DNA of 64,000 bases from an uncultured Erythrobacter sp. Its GTDB lineage: Bacteria; Pseudomonadota; Alphaproteobacteria; Sphingomonadales; Sphingomonadaceae. The DNA lies in NCBI GenBank assembly GCA_947499095.1, contig CANMMR010000004.1:124001-188000 (forward strand), in the 5' to 3' direction. Under the pieces are notes generated by a model. That model made no database searches. It saw only the letters and a program-made list of their open reading frames with translations, and had not been told where the DNA came from. Below, in pieces: positions 51,037 through 62,988 of this stretch; within the stretch, counting starts at the first letter, position 1, and each line of letters begins with the position of its first letter. Position numbers and translations under genes: made by a program.

Positions 51037-51912
51037 ATGGCTAGCCTCAAGGAACTCAAGGGCCGGATCAACTCGGTCAAGTCGACCCAGAAGATCACCA
51101 AGGCCAAGCAGATGGTCGCGGCGGCCAAGTTGCGCCGTGCGCAGGCCGCTGCCGAAGCCGCGCGCCCTTATGCCGAGCGGCTGTCGGGCGTGATGGCCAG
51201 TCTCGCCGCCAAAGTGAGCGGCGATAGTGCGCCCAGGTTGCTCAAGGGCACCGGATCGGACAAGCGCCACCTGCTGGTGGTCGTAAACACCGACAAGGGC
51301 CTGTGTGGCGGTCTCAACGCGAATATCGTCAAGGCCGCCAAGGCCAAGGCGCGCGAGTTGATTGCCGATGGCAAGGACGTATCCTTCTACCTCGTCGGCA
51401 AGAAGGGCCGCGCCCCGATCAAGCGCGACTATGCGAACCGAATCGAAAAGCATTTCGACACCTCGGAAGTCCGCACGCCGGGCTTCGAAGAGGCCGAAGC
51501 GATCGCCGACGATCTGATCGAGCGTTTCGAGAAGGGCGAATTCGATGTCGCACATCTCGTCTACCCGATCTTCAAGTCGGCCCTCGCGCAGGACCCGACC
51601 GTCGACCAGCTGATCCCCGTCCCTTCCCCCGAAGGCGATGCGGGCACTGCCGGCGATGCCGTGGTGGAATACGAGCCTGGCGAGGAGGAAATCCTCGAGG
51701 AACTGCTGCCGCGTTACGTCAAGACACAGCTGTTCGGTTCGCTGTTGGAGCGCGAAGCCTCCGAACAGGGCGCCTCGATGACCGCAATGGACAACGCCAC
51801 GCGCAATGCCGGCGACCTGATCCAGAAGCTCACCATCCAGTACAACCGCAGCCGCCAGGCCGCGATCACCACCGAACTGATCGAAATCATTGCCGGCGCC
51901 GAAGCGCTGTAA
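51037..51912 (+). CDS. atpG: F1 ATP synthase subunit gamma
   Basis: [57 protein letters not shown]. Confidence 0.96.
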   Translation: MASLKELKGRINSVKSTQKITKAKQMVAAAKLRRAQAAAEAARPYAERLSGVMASLAAKVSGDSAPRLLKGTGSDKRHLLVVVNTDKGLCGGLNANIVKAAKAKARELIADGKDVSFYLVGKKGRAPIKRDYANRIEKHFDTSEVRTPGFEEAEAIADDLIERFEKGEFDVAHLVYPIFKSALAQDPTVDQLIPVPSPEGDAGTAGDAVVEYEPGEEEILEELLPRYVKTQLFGSLLEREASEQGASMTAMDNATRNAGDLIQKLTIQYNRSRQAAITTELIEIIAGAEAL

Positions 51913-51966
51913 GAATTGGAGAGGATGCCGGAGAGACGTCGAAGAACGCCTACCGGAGCCAGATTT

Positions 51967-52299
51967 ATGACCAAACCCGTTTTCACCCTCGTCGCTATCG
52001 CACTGCTTGCCGCTTGCAGCGAAGAGCCCGCACCCGCTCCGGTCGAAACCGCCACGCCTGAGCCGGTCGAGACGCTCACTCCGCCCGACCAGGCCTATTT
52101 CACTGCCAAATATGCCGAGCAGTGCCCCGAGGAAGAGGCCGTCAACACCGCCGTCTGTCGCCGCGCCGGCATGGGCTCGCCCGATGTCATTTGCGAATTC
52201 GGCCTCGGCGAAGACGAATATCTGCGTAACGAGGCAACCCTTACCGCCGGCGACGGTGACTGGGTTTTTGCCGATCCGGAAAATGTTTGCGTCGGCTAA
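51967..52299 (+). CDS. hypothetical Pro-rich, Cys-containing lipoprotein inside the atp operon
   Basis: MTKPVFTLVAIALLAACSEEPAPAPVE: lipobox LAAC; same strand as the atp genes. Confidence 0.7.
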   Translation: MTKPVFTLVAIALLAACSEEPAPAPVETATPEPVETLTPPDQAYFTAKYAEQCPEEEAVNTAVCRRAGMGSPDVICEFGLGEDEYLRNEATLTAGDGDWVFADPENVCVG

Positions 52300-52329
52300 G
52301 GCGCGAGAAACCCACTAGTCAGGACATAG

Positions 52330-53790
<1,461 letters not shown>

Positions 53791-53792
53791 GC

Positions 53793-54050
53793 ATGGCTCT
53801 CCACTTCGAACTCGTCACGCCGGCCAAGCTGGTCCGCTCGGAGGACGTCCACATGGTGGTCGTCCCCGGTGCGGAAGGCGAATTCGGTGTGCTCGAAGGC
53901 CACGCGCCCTTCCTGTCCACGATCCGCGACGGCGCGGTGCAAGTCTACAAGACCGAAGGCGGCGCGCCCGAGACGATCGAAGTCCGTGGCGGCTTCGCCG
54001 AAGTGGGAGACAAGGGCCTGACTGTCCTTGCCGAACACGTCGAAGGCTGA
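53793..54050 (+). CDS. atpC: F1 ATP synthase subunit epsilon
   Basis: [40 protein letters not shown]. Confidence 0.94.
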   Translation: MALHFELVTPAKLVRSEDVHMVVVPGAEGEFGVLEGHAPFLSTIRDGAVQVYKTEGGAPETIEVRGGFAEVGDKGLTVLAEHVEG

Positions 54051-54075
54051 CGCAAAGCGGTCATACAGAATGCAA

Positions 54076-54104
54076 AGGGGCGGTCCTGTAGGGCCGCCCT
54101 TTTC
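54076..54104 (+). terminator. Rho-independent terminator of the atp operon
   Basis: GGGCGGTCC-tgta-GGGCCGCCC-TTTT. Confidence 0.85.
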
Positions 54105-54197
54105 GTTTGGCACAGCGATCGCCGCGTAGCGCGCAGTTTACCCTCCGTTTACCAATAATCTTTAGCCCCGATCGCAGAGTTCCACGGGGGGCAGGCG

Positions 54198-55226
54198 ATG
54201 AGCGAGACACCGGCACCGATCTGCGACCGCGCATTGTCCGTGGTCGTGCCGGTCTATAACGAGGAATCCGGGATCGACGAGCTGATGCGCCGCGTCGAGG
54301 CGGTCTGCGCAGCCCAATATCCGGGCGATTACGAAATCCTCCTGGTCAACGACGGGTCGAGCGACGACAGCTGGGCACATATCTGCCGCCACGCAGATGC
54401 CAAGCCCCATTTGGTCGGCATCAACCTCTCGCGCAATCACGGACACCAGCTCGCACTTGCCGCCGGTCTGGAGCATGTACGCGGTAAGCTCGTCTTCGTG
54501 CTCGATGCCGATTTGCAGGACCCGCCCGAACTGCTGGGCGCAATGGCCGCGAAGATCGCCGACGGCGCCGACGTGGTGTACGGCCAACGCACCGCCCGCG
54601 CAGGTGAGACGGCATTCAAACGCGGGACCGCCGCGCTGTTCTATCGCTTCCTGCAAACCATGACCGACGTCGCGATCCCGCGCGATACAGGCGATTTTCG
54701 CCTGATGACGCGCCGGGTGGTCGAGCAACTCAAGGCCATGCCGGAGCGCTATCGCTTCGTACGCGGCATGGTGAGCTGGATCGGCTTCAGGCAGGTCGCC
54801 GTCCCCTACGAGCGCGATGCGCGCTTTGCCGGCCAGACGAATTACCCGCTGCGCAAGATGATCGGCCTTGCCGTGGATGCAGTCACAAGCTTCTCGACCG
54901 TGCCACTGCGGTTCGCCTCGCATCTCGGCATGGCGTTCGGCCTGCTGGGCATACTCGCGCTCGGCTGGGTCGGCTGGGGCTGGCTCAGCGGCGAAGCCGT
55001 GCAGGGATGGGCCAGCCTTGCCGCGCTGATCCTGATCATCGGTTCGGTCCAGCTGATGGTGCTCGGCGTATTCGGCGAATATCTCGGCCGGATGTATATG
55101 GAAGCAAAGGGCCGCCCGTTGTTCATCGTCGATGAGATCCGTTCACAGAAAGCGGCGGACGGCGCAAGCAATCCGGTCCACCGGATGGATCATGATCTTC
55201 GCGAGGCTTACCGTGAAGCCAGTTGA
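54198..55226 (+). CDS. GT2 family glycosyltransferase with C-terminal TM helices (GtrB/DPM1-like)
   Basis: LSVVVPVYNEESGIDELMRRVEAV; NDGSSDDSW; VLDADLQDPPEL; two C-terminal TM helices. Confidence 0.92.
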   Translation: MSETPAPICDRALSVVVPVYNEESGIDELMRRVEAVCAAQYPGDYEILLVNDGSSDDSWAHICRHADAKPHLVGINLSRNHGHQLALAAGLEHVRGKLVFVLDADLQDPPELLGAMAAKIADGADVVYGQRTARAGETAFKRGTAALFYRFLQTMTDVAIPRDTGDFRLMTRRVVEQLKAMPERYRFVRGMVSWIGFRQVAVPYERDARFAGQTNYPLRKMIGLAVDAVTSFSTVPLRFASHLGMAFGLLGILALGWVGWGWLSGEAVQGWASLAALILIIGSVQLMVLGVFGEYLGRMYMEAKGRPLFIVDEIRSQKAADGASNPVHRMDHDLREAYREAS

Positions 55227-55902
55227 GTTCGATAGCGTAGCCGAGACCTATGCGGCTCAGCACGCCGCCTCAATTCGGCTGAGCGGCGAAGAGCCCGAAT
55301 ATTTTCACCGGTACAAGATCGAGGCGGTCGCGCACTCGCTCAACCACGACGGGATCGTGCCGAAGCGCATCCTCGATTTCGGCGCCGGGGTCGGAAATTC
55401 GTTGCCGCATCTGCAAAGCTCCTTTCCTACTGCGGAAATTACCTGCCTCGACGTCTCACGGGAATCGCTGGCACAGTGTAGCGCGCGTGCCGCTCGACCG
55501 GTGACGATTTTACCCTACGACGGTCGCTCGATCCCTCGTTCCGACGGGGAGTTCGATCTGGTCTTCACCGCATGTGTGTTTCACCACATCGACGCCTGCG
55601 AGCATTTACGCCTACTAAGCGAAATTCGCCGGGTGCTGTCACCCGCCGGCCGGTTCGTGTTGTTCGAGCACAACCCGTGGAACCCTTTAACGCAACATGC
55701 CGTCCGAACTTGTCCCTTCGATGAGAACGCGGTGCTGATTTCAGGACCCGAAATGCGACGGCGGCTGGCAGCGGCGGGCTTCGATCAAATCGAACTCGAT
55801 TATCGGGTATTCTTCCCCGCCCTACTCGCCCGGTTCCGTCCTATCGAGAGAAGCCTCGCGTGGCTGCCCATCGGGGCGCAATATTCGTTGATTGCGAGCT
55901 GA
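55213..55902 (+). CDS. class I SAM-dependent methyltransferase (GTG start)
   Basis: ILDFGAGVGNSLPHL motif I; FDLVFTACVFHHI; overlaps the GT2 gene. Confidence 0.85.
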   Translation: MKPVEFDSVAETYAAQHAASIRLSGEEPEYFHRYKIEAVAHSLNHDGIVPKRILDFGAGVGNSLPHLQSSFPTAEITCLDVSRESLAQCSARAARPVTILPYDGRSIPRSDGEFDLVFTACVFHHIDACEHLRLLSEIRRVLSPAGRFVLFEHNPWNPLTQHAVRTCPFDENAVLISGPEMRRRLAAAGFDQIELDYRVFFPALLARFRPIERSLAWLPIGAQYSLIAS

Positions 55903-56291
55903 TGCAAGAACATTGGCAAATTGGACGGTTCGGGCTGGCAGGTGTCGTCAATACCGTGATCGGTTACAGCGTGATCGTGCTATGCTTGTCGACCGGGTCC
56001 GGTGACTACCTTGCCAATGCGATCGGCTATGGAACAGGCTTCTTACTTTCTTTCGCGCTCAACCGACGTTTTACCTTCGGCCTCCGCGGACCAGTTCGGA
56101 AAGGTGAGATCGCACGCTTCGCCATAGCCGTTACGCTGGCCTATGCGGCAAACCTTGCTGTCCTCACCTTAGGGCGAACGTTTTTTGGCGAAGGCCACGC
56201 ACTCGTACAATTGCCTGCGCTGGCGACTTACACGGTAGTTTTTTACGTCCTGAGCGCGCGGTTGGTCTTTGTATCCCGACAGGGCTGTTAA
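55902..56291 (+). CDS. GtrA family membrane protein
   Basis: RFGLAGVVNTVIGYSVIVL...ANAIGYGTGFLLSFALNRRFTF; TGATG overlap with the methyltransferase. Confidence 0.9.
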   Translation: MQEHWQIGRFGLAGVVNTVIGYSVIVLCLSTGSGDYLANAIGYGTGFLLSFALNRRFTFGLRGPVRKGEIARFAIAVTLAYAANLAVLTLGRTFFGEGHALVQLPALATYTVVFYVLSARLVFVSRQGC

Positions 56292-56293
56292 GG

Positions 56294-57814
56294 GTGGAGA
56301 AGGCCGCAGTTAGCGCCGATCTGCGGGAGCGGCTGCTGTGGCCGATGCTGCTGTTCGCCTGCGCCGTGCCGTTATTGCTTGTCGAGTTCCCGCCGCTAGT
56401 CGATCTGTTCGGTCATCTCGGGCGCTATGCCATCCAGACCGAACTGGCCGAAAGGCCGGAGTTGCAGCCCTATTTCAGCTACCGATGGCAATTGGTCGGC
56501 AATCTCGGCGCGGACCTGTTGGTAGAAGTGCTTGCACCCATCCTCGGCCTTGAGCCGGCCGTGCGGCTGATCGTGCTGTCGACTCAATTGCTGGCGGCAT
56601 CGGGCATCCTGGCAATCAGCACCGTGCTGCACGGGCGGATCACGCCCTTCGCCATCTGTGCCCTGCCGCTGATCTACGCCTTCCCCTTCCAGTACGGCTT
56701 TCTCAACTTCTCGCTGTCGATGGGGGTGGCGATGCTGGCTTTCGCCACGTGGCTACACTTGCGGCAATCGCAGGCCGCATGGCGAGCGACCCTATTTCTT
56801 GCCCTCGCAGGACTGCTCGCCTGGCTTTGTCACGCCTTCGGCTGGGCATTCCTCGGCCTGTTGTGCGGCAGCGCCTCACTCCACGCTCGCTGGACGCAGG
56901 GGCGGCGAGGTGCTGACCTCGTCCTGCGGGTGCTGGCCGATTGCGGTGTCCTTCTGCTGGCCATCGTGCCGATGATGGTGTGGCGGACGGCTTCTGCGGG
57001 CGCGGACACCAATGAATGGTCCGTCCTGCTCAAGATCGTCTGGCTGACCTCGGTCTTCCGCGCCGGGCCGCCGCTGCTAGACTGGCTTTCGGCGGGTTTT
57101 CTCGCCGCCGTTGTGGTTGCCGGTTTCGTGTTACGGCCCATCCGCGTTCACGGCGCTATGGCAATTGCAGCGCTGCTGTGCCTGGCGGCCTTTCTCGCCC
57201 TCCCCGCCCGCGTGTTCGGCTCGTACTATGCCGACATGCGGTTGGTGCCTTATACATTAGTCGCCGCGCTTCTGGCATTGAGTGCGCCGAAGCTGAGCCG
57301 GGCCGGCAAGCGCATCACACTAATCGCCGCTTTCCTCTTTCTCGGCACGCGTATCGGTGCGACCAGCGTCGATTTCGTCGAAAAGGACCGGCTGGTTCAG
57401 GCCAATCTGCCCGCCCTCGAAGCAATCCCGCGCGGCGCTCGCGTGGTCAATTTCGCCGTCGAGAAATGCGGCTTCCAGTGGCGCCTCAATCCGCTGCGCC
57501 ATCTCGGCGGTTTCGCGATTGCGCGGCGTAGCGCCTTCACCAACGACCAGTGGGAAGTGGCGGGCGCGAATGCGCTGACCGTGCACTATCCGCGGGGCGA
57601 ACCCTTCGTGCGCGATCCGTCCCAGTCGGTGGTCATCGGAGAATGTCCCGATTCCGGGCTGCCCACCCTGTCGCGGGTGCTGGACCGCTTGCCCGCTGGC
57701 GCCTTCACGCACATCTGGATTCACGGAACCGATCCTGCAGGTGTAAAACTTCCGTTCCCGGCTCGCGAGATCTGGCGCGGCCAAAGCGGAGCGGTTTTCG
57801 AACTAGGCTCATAG
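56294..57814 (+). CDS. polytopic membrane protein, possible GtrC-like glycosyltransferase (GTG start)
   Basis: 506 aa, many TM segments; 2-nt gap from gtrA-like gene. Confidence 0.65.
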   Translation: MEKAAVSADLRERLLWPMLLFACAVPLLLVEFPPLVDLFGHLGRYAIQTELAERPELQPYFSYRWQLVGNLGADLLVEVLAPILGLEPAVRLIVLSTQLLAASGILAISTVLHGRITPFAICALPLIYAFPFQYGFLNFSLSMGVAMLAFATWLHLRQSQAAWRATLFLALAGLLAWLCHAFGWAFLGLLCGSASLHARWTQGRRGADLVLRVLADCGVLLLAIVPMMVWRTASAGADTNEWSVLLKIVWLTSVFRAGPPLLDWLSAGFLAAVVVAGFVLRPIRVHGAMAIAALLCLAAFLALPARVFGSYYADMRLVPYTLVAALLALSAPKLSRAGKRITLIAAFLFLGTRIGATSVDFVEKDRLVQANLPALEAIPRGARVVNFAVEKCGFQWRLNPLRHLGGFAIARRSAFTNDQWEVAGANALTVHYPRGEPFVRDPSQSVVIGECPDSGLPTLSRVLDRLPAGAFTHIWIHGTDPAGVKLPFPAREIWRGQSGAVFELGS

Positions 57815-57914
57815 GCAGGACCCCCGAGTTTCCCCAATCCTTCGTCAACACGAGCCGTCACCGGAAAATTAACCATCGCGATGGCAGGGTGCCGCGCGAA
57901 AGGGGCATCTGCGC

Positions 57915-59399
57915 GTGGCAAATGTTGCAAGCGATCTCGAGACGGTACCGCGCGCGTGGCCGACATGGCTTGGCGATGCGCTGGTCCTGCTTGCCGTTGT
58001 TACGACGGCGCTTGTTGCACGCCTTCCGTGGTTCGGCTTCCCTATCGCGGACTACGACGAGCAGCTTTATTCGCTAATCGGGCAAGCCATGACGCAGGGC
58101 GCGCTGCCTTTCGTCGACGTCTGGGATCGCAAGCCCGTCGGCCTCTTCGCTCTGTTCGCAGCCGCGCATGCCGTCGGCGGACCGGAGCCCGAAGCCTACC
58201 AGGCGCTCGCCCTGATGTTCACCGTGGCCGGCGGCTGGCTGACGGCGGTTCTGGCGAGCCCGTTGGTCGATCGCGTGACTGCCGCCGGAGCAGGCATGCT
58301 ATTTGTCCTGCTGATGTCGGTTTACGGCAGCGCGTCGGGGCAATCGGAGGTCTTCCACGTCCCGCTAATGCTGGCGATGGCCGTTTTAGTTCGCGATCCT
58401 ACACACCCGAATGCCATCCGCCGCGCGCTCATAGCCATGCTGATTGGCGGGCTCGCATTGCAGGTCAAATACACCGTTGCGCCGCAATGCGCGATGTTCG
58501 GCCTGTGGGCTCTGTGGGGGCAGTATAGGCAGGGAGCAAGCACGGCCAGGCTGATCGCCCTCGCCGTCGGCTTCCTCGCACTCGGCCTGCTGCCGACCGC
58601 CATGGTGGCGCTATACTATACGTTAGCGGGGCACTGGGACGCCTTCCTCTTCGCCAATTTTCTGTCCTTCTTCGACCGTGCACCGTCTGGTGCCGGGCGG
58701 GTTCACAAAGATCTGCTTCTTGGGCTAGTCCCGCTGGCCGTGCTCGCTAGCGGCGGTCTCTACGCTGCCGTCCGCCTGACGCCGCCGCGCGACAGGTCTC
58801 ACTATGTGTTCATCGCGCTCTGGTTCGCCGCCTGCTTCGCGACCGCATTTCTGCCCGGTACCGTCTACCGCTACTATTTCGCCGCTCTCGTCCCGGCCAG
58901 CGTGTTGCTCGCGCTGCCCCTGCTCGACCGCACGGCACCTGCCCGGTGGGGTCCGCTGGCCTTGGTCCTGACGGGTGCATTCGTGCTTGCCGCGCCTCTT
59001 TCGTTGCCTGGCGAGCTTCGCAAGCGCTCTGCCGAGTACGAACGGTTCGCGGTCACCATCGCGCAGAGCAGTAAAGGCAGCGATGCCTGCATCTTCGTCT
59101 TCGACGGGCCGAGCTCGCTCTATCGCCTTGCCGAGTCCTGCCTGCCGTCGCGTTTCGTCTATCCCGACCATCTCAATAACACTCTGGAACGCGATGCGCT
59201 GGGCGTATCCCAGGAGGGCGAGGTCGCGCGCATCCTGGCAACCCGTCCGCCCGTCATCGTCACCGCCGACACGCCGCTTACTCCGCAGAACGAGCAGGCA
59301 AAGGCGCTGGTGCTGGAGACGATCGCCGGCGACTATCGCGAGCTCTCCGCTATCGAGATCGGAGCTCGCACGATCCGCGCGTGGGAACGCCGCCGCTGA
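57915..59399 (+). CDS. GT39/PMT-like membrane glycosyltransferase
   Basis: DYDEQLYSLIGQAMTQGALPFVDVWDRKPVG motif typical of the superfamily; multiple TM segments. Confidence 0.75.
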   Translation: MANVASDLETVPRAWPTWLGDALVLLAVVTTALVARLPWFGFPIADYDEQLYSLIGQAMTQGALPFVDVWDRKPVGLFALFAAAHAVGGPEPEAYQALALMFTVAGGWLTAVLASPLVDRVTAAGAGMLFVLLMSVYGSASGQSEVFHVPLMLAMAVLVRDPTHPNAIRRALIAMLIGGLALQVKYTVAPQCAMFGLWALWGQYRQGASTARLIALAVGFLALGLLPTAMVALYYTLAGHWDAFLFANFLSFFDRAPSGAGRVHKDLLLGLVPLAVLASGGLYAAVRLTPPRDRSHYVFIALWFAACFATAFLPGTVYRYYFAALVPASVLLALPLLDRTAPARWGPLALVLTGAFVLAAPLSLPGELRKRSAEYERFAVTIAQSSKGSDACIFVFDGPSSLYRLAESCLPSRFVYPDHLNNTLERDALGVSQEGEVARILATRPPVIVTADTPLTPQNEQAKALVLETIAGDYRELSAIEIGARTIRAWERRR

Positions 59400-59498
59400 G
59401 CTTTCGTCCGCCCGAGTCCGCCCTCCGTCGATAGGACCTCCCCTTGCACTGCCCGCAAGCTATGTCTCATAGGGCGTACAACGCATGGGAGACTGCAC

Positions 59499-61637
59499 TT
59501 GAAACTCGTATCCACGCTGGCCATGGCCGCAGCCATGACGCTTGCAACCACCACCCCTGCCGCTGCACAGGACGGCGTGCCCGGCTCCGAAGACGATCCG
59601 CACATCTGGCTGGAAGAAGCCCGCAGCGACGAAGCTCTCGACTGGGTCCGCGCCGAGAACCAACTTACCATGGCCGCGCTGGCCAGCGATCCGCGCTTCG
59701 AGACGCTCAAGGCCGAGGCGCTGGCGATCTACGACAGCGAAGACAAGATCCCATACGTCTCGATCCGCCCCGATGGCCTCTACAATTTCTGGCAGGACAA
59801 GGAAAACCCGCGCGGTCTCGTCCGTCGTACAACGCTGGAAAGCTATCGCACCGACAGTCCTGAATGGGAGACCGTGCTGGACGTGGATGCCTTGGCCGAA
59901 GCAGAGGGCAAGGAGTGGGTCTACAAGGGCTCGACCTGCCTGCCACCCGCCCAGGACATGTGCATGATCGCGCTCAGCGACGGCGGGAAGGATGCCACCA
60001 TCCTGCGCGAATTCGACATGGCGACCAAGAGTTTCGTCGAAGGCGGTTTCGTGCTCGAGAACGAAAGCCAGGGGGGCATTCAATGGCTCGACAAAGATAC
60101 CTTGCTCGTCAGCCGCGATTTCGGCGAGGGTTCGCTCACCGATAGCGAATATCCGCTCAGCACGCGCGTGTGGAAGCGTGGGACGGCAATCGAAGATGCG
60201 CCGGAAATCTTCCGGGGCGAGCGGAGCGACGTCTGGTCCGGCGCGAGCCTGCTGCGCGACGGCGATGCCGTGGTTCACGGCTATACCGCCTTCCGCGCGG
60301 TCAGCTTCCACGAGACCGAGCATTATTTCCAGAAGGATGGCGAGTGGCTGCGCCTCGACATTCCGCTCAAGGCCTCGCCCTATGGCATCGTCGACGACCA
60401 GCTCCTGTTCTCGACCGATGTGGATTGGGAAACGCAAGGACAGACCTTCGCGGCCGATTCGCTGATCGCAGTCGATCTGGAAGCGTTCAAGGCCGACCCG
60501 AACGGCGCGACGAAGACGCTCGTCTGGGCACCCGAGGACCGCCAGACCAAGCAGGGCGCCACGATCACCTCGGACAGCCTTTACGTCACCCTGCTCGACA
60601 ATGTGCGCGGCAAGGTGATGAAGCTGGACTATGCGGACGGCGAGTGGGTGAGGAACGCGGTCGACCTGCCCGAGAATGCGACGATCGGGATCAACGCCTC
60701 TTCCGATGAGCGCGATGAGGTGATGTTCACGGTCACCGACTTCCTCAACCCGTCGAGCCTCTACTACCTCGATGGCGAAGCGGGCACGATGGAAGTGCTC
60801 AAGACCTCGCCCGCCTATTTCGACAGCGAGGGCATGGAGGTCGAGCAGTTCGAAGCAACCAGCAAGGACGGCACGAAGATTCCGTACTTCGTCGTCAAGC
60901 CTGCGGGCGCGACGCTCGACGGGACCAACCCCACGCTGCTGACCGGTTATGGCGGTTTCCAAGTCCCGCGCCTGCCTGCCTATCTCGGCACGACCGGCAA
61001 GATGTGGCTGGAACGCGGCGGGGTCTACATCCTCGGCAACATGCGCGGCGGCGGCGAATTCGGCCCCGGCTGGCACCAGACCGCTATTCGCGAGAACAAG
61101 CAGCGCACCTGGGACGATTTCATCGCCATCGCCGAAGATGCGGTCGCGCGCGGGATCACCAGCCCCGATCACCTCGGCATCCAGGGCGGTTCCCAAGGCG
61201 GCCTGCTGGTCGGCACAGCCTTCACCCAGCGGCCCGACCTGTTCGACGCGGCCATCGTCCAGATCCCGCTGTTCGACATGCTGCGCTATCACCTGATCGG
61301 CCGCGGCGCATCGTGGATCGGCGAATATGGCGATCCGCGCATTCCCGAACAGCGTGAGTGGATCGAAGGCTATTCTCCTTACCAGAAAATCGTCGAAGGC
61401 GTGGACTATCCCACCCCCTTCCTCTGGGCCTCGACCGCCGACGACCGCACGCATCCGGCCCATGCCCGGAAAGGCGCGGCCAAGCTCAAGGCGCTCGGTC
61501 AGCCGTATTACTACTACGAGGAAATGACCGGCGGTCACTCGGGCGGCGTGGACAATGAACAGCGCGCGCAATTGCAGGCGCTGCAATATGTCTACCTGCT
61601 CCAGCAACTGGCGGACGACGAACAGAGCGGCGGCTGA
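59499..61637 (+). CDS. prolyl oligopeptidase family serine peptidase (S9)
   Basis: Signal peptide; YGGFQVPRLPAY; GIQGGSQGGLLVGTAFTQRPDLFDA nucleophile elbow. Confidence 0.92.
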   Translation: MKLVSTLAMAAAMTLATTTPAAAQDGVPGSEDDPHIWLEEARSDEALDWVRAENQLTMAALASDPRFETLKAEALAIYDSEDKIPYVSIRPDGLYNFWQDKENPRGLVRRTTLESYRTDSPEWETVLDVDALAEAEGKEWVYKGSTCLPPAQDMCMIALSDGGKDATILREFDMATKSFVEGGFVLENESQGGIQWLDKDTLLVSRDFGEGSLTDSEYPLSTRVWKRGTAIEDAPEIFRGERSDVWSGASLLRDGDAVVHGYTAFRAVSFHETEHYFQKDGEWLRLDIPLKASPYGIVDDQLLFSTDVDWETQGQTFAADSLIAVDLEAFKADPNGATKTLVWAPEDRQTKQGATITSDSLYVTLLDNVRGKVMKLDYADGEWVRNAVDLPENATIGINASSDERDEVMFTVTDFLNPSSLYYLDGEAGTMEVLKTSPAYFDSEGMEVEQFEATSKDGTKIPYFVVKPAGATLDGTNPTLLTGYGGFQVPRLPAYLGTTGKMWLERGGVYILGNMRGGGEFGPGWHQTAIRENKQRTWDDFIAIAEDAVARGITSPDHLGIQGGSQGGLLVGTAFTQRPDLFDAAIVQIPLFDMLRYHLIGRGASWIGEYGDPRIPEQREWIEGYSPYQKIVEGVDYPTPFLWASTADDRTHPAHARKGAAKLKALGQPYYYYEEMTGGHSGGVDNEQRAQLQALQYVYLLQQLADDEQSGG

Positions 61638-61813
61638 CCAGTTTGGGACGATGGAGTCCCTGCATCTTTTCTGAGTCCCGTTCCCGCGATACCAGTCGGA
61701 CATTCGCTGGGACGGGCTGGTGATGAATACTATAGGGGGTCGATCAACGGTCCGATCTTGCCCCAAATATAGCGGCCGGATGTCTCCTTTGCGCTCCGGC
61801 CCTCTTTGCGCTC

Positions 61814-62988
61814 ATGACGTTCGAGCATCGTTTCGCAAAGGATCCCATGCGGACCTACGGCGTACCGCTGGTCATCGTAGAGATCGTGATCGTCCTGCTG
61901 GCCATCACCTCAGGTGCAAGGCTGTCCAACGGCATTTCTTCCATGCCCGCCGGGATCAAGATTGCGTTGGCGATCTGGTTGGCGGTGGCCGCCGCCAGCG
62001 CATTTCTCTCAGCCTACCGAGCGCTGGCTACGCTGCAGCTACTTTTTCTGCTTTTGCACCTGATTACGATGTTAATGTTGTTCGATGCACTACGCGGAAA
62101 ATGGCGCAATCATCGCCCGCGCTTCCTAGCGGCATTGGCGGCGAGTGTTCCAATCTACGCGATTGTGATCCAATTGCAGATGTTGTCCGTTTGGGACGTG
62201 CCGGATTTCAACTGGAAGAACATCGGCAGCGGCGTAATCCATGTGCGCCATATCTCGTTCTACGGCATCGTACTTGCGGGCCTTTCTCTCGGCTATCTCG
62301 TAACGGCCAAGGATCAAGGCGGATGGCCAATCCCGCTGACCGGCCTCGCCTCTGCCTTTTATCTTGGCGCCCTCTCCGGTGGATGAAACCCTTTTCTGGT
62401 CTCGATCGTCGGCGCAGTTTGCATCATCGCCGCCTTTGCGAGACGCGACAGGCTCGCGCTCTTACTTGTGAGCATGTTTGTCGCGACGGGTGCAATGTCA
62501 CTGACGCTGCTGACGGCACCATCGGATCCCTTTTACGGACTGGATGCTATCTTGAGGCGAGGAAGCCTCTCGACAGACGATTCCATGAGCACAATCACGG
62601 GGCGCTGGGACATGTGGCGGGACACCTTGCTGGCCGCGCTCAACGAGCGACCGTTGATCGGTCACGGTCCCGCCAGTTTCGAGCACGACATCCGCCATTA
62701 CTCGTTCCATCCGCACAATCTTCCCGTCCAGCTACTCTACAAGTGGGGCCTTATAGGCACCATGGCGCTCTTCTATCTTTTTCTTGCCGGAGCAAAGCGG
62801 GCGCGCGGCTGGACCGAGAGTGACGGGCGACTTGCCATGCCTGCGCTCGGAGCCATCACACCCCTTTTCATGCTTTCAGGCGTCGACGGCCCCTTTTTTT
62901 CGCCTACCCCTTGATGGTGCTATCCGTCTGCATCGCCATTCTGACTTCGATTACATCAAAGCCATGCGGCGACCGCGCTCTCGCTTAA
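61814..62988 (+). pseudogene. O-antigen ligase-like membrane protein, disrupted by an in-frame TGA (62384-62386) and a frameshift at a 7-T tract (62894-62900)
   Basis: The two fragments lie in the same frame with open reading between; GHGPASFEHDIRHYSFHPHNLPVQLLYKWGLIG is Wzy_C/WaaL-like; adding one T extends the frame to a stop at 62986-62988. Confidence 0.7.

Noticed and set aside
61720-62823. 367-aa plus-strand ORF overlapping the O-antigen ligase fragments
   Set aside because: Low-complexity Arg-rich alternative frame; the membrane-protein frame is coherent across both fragments
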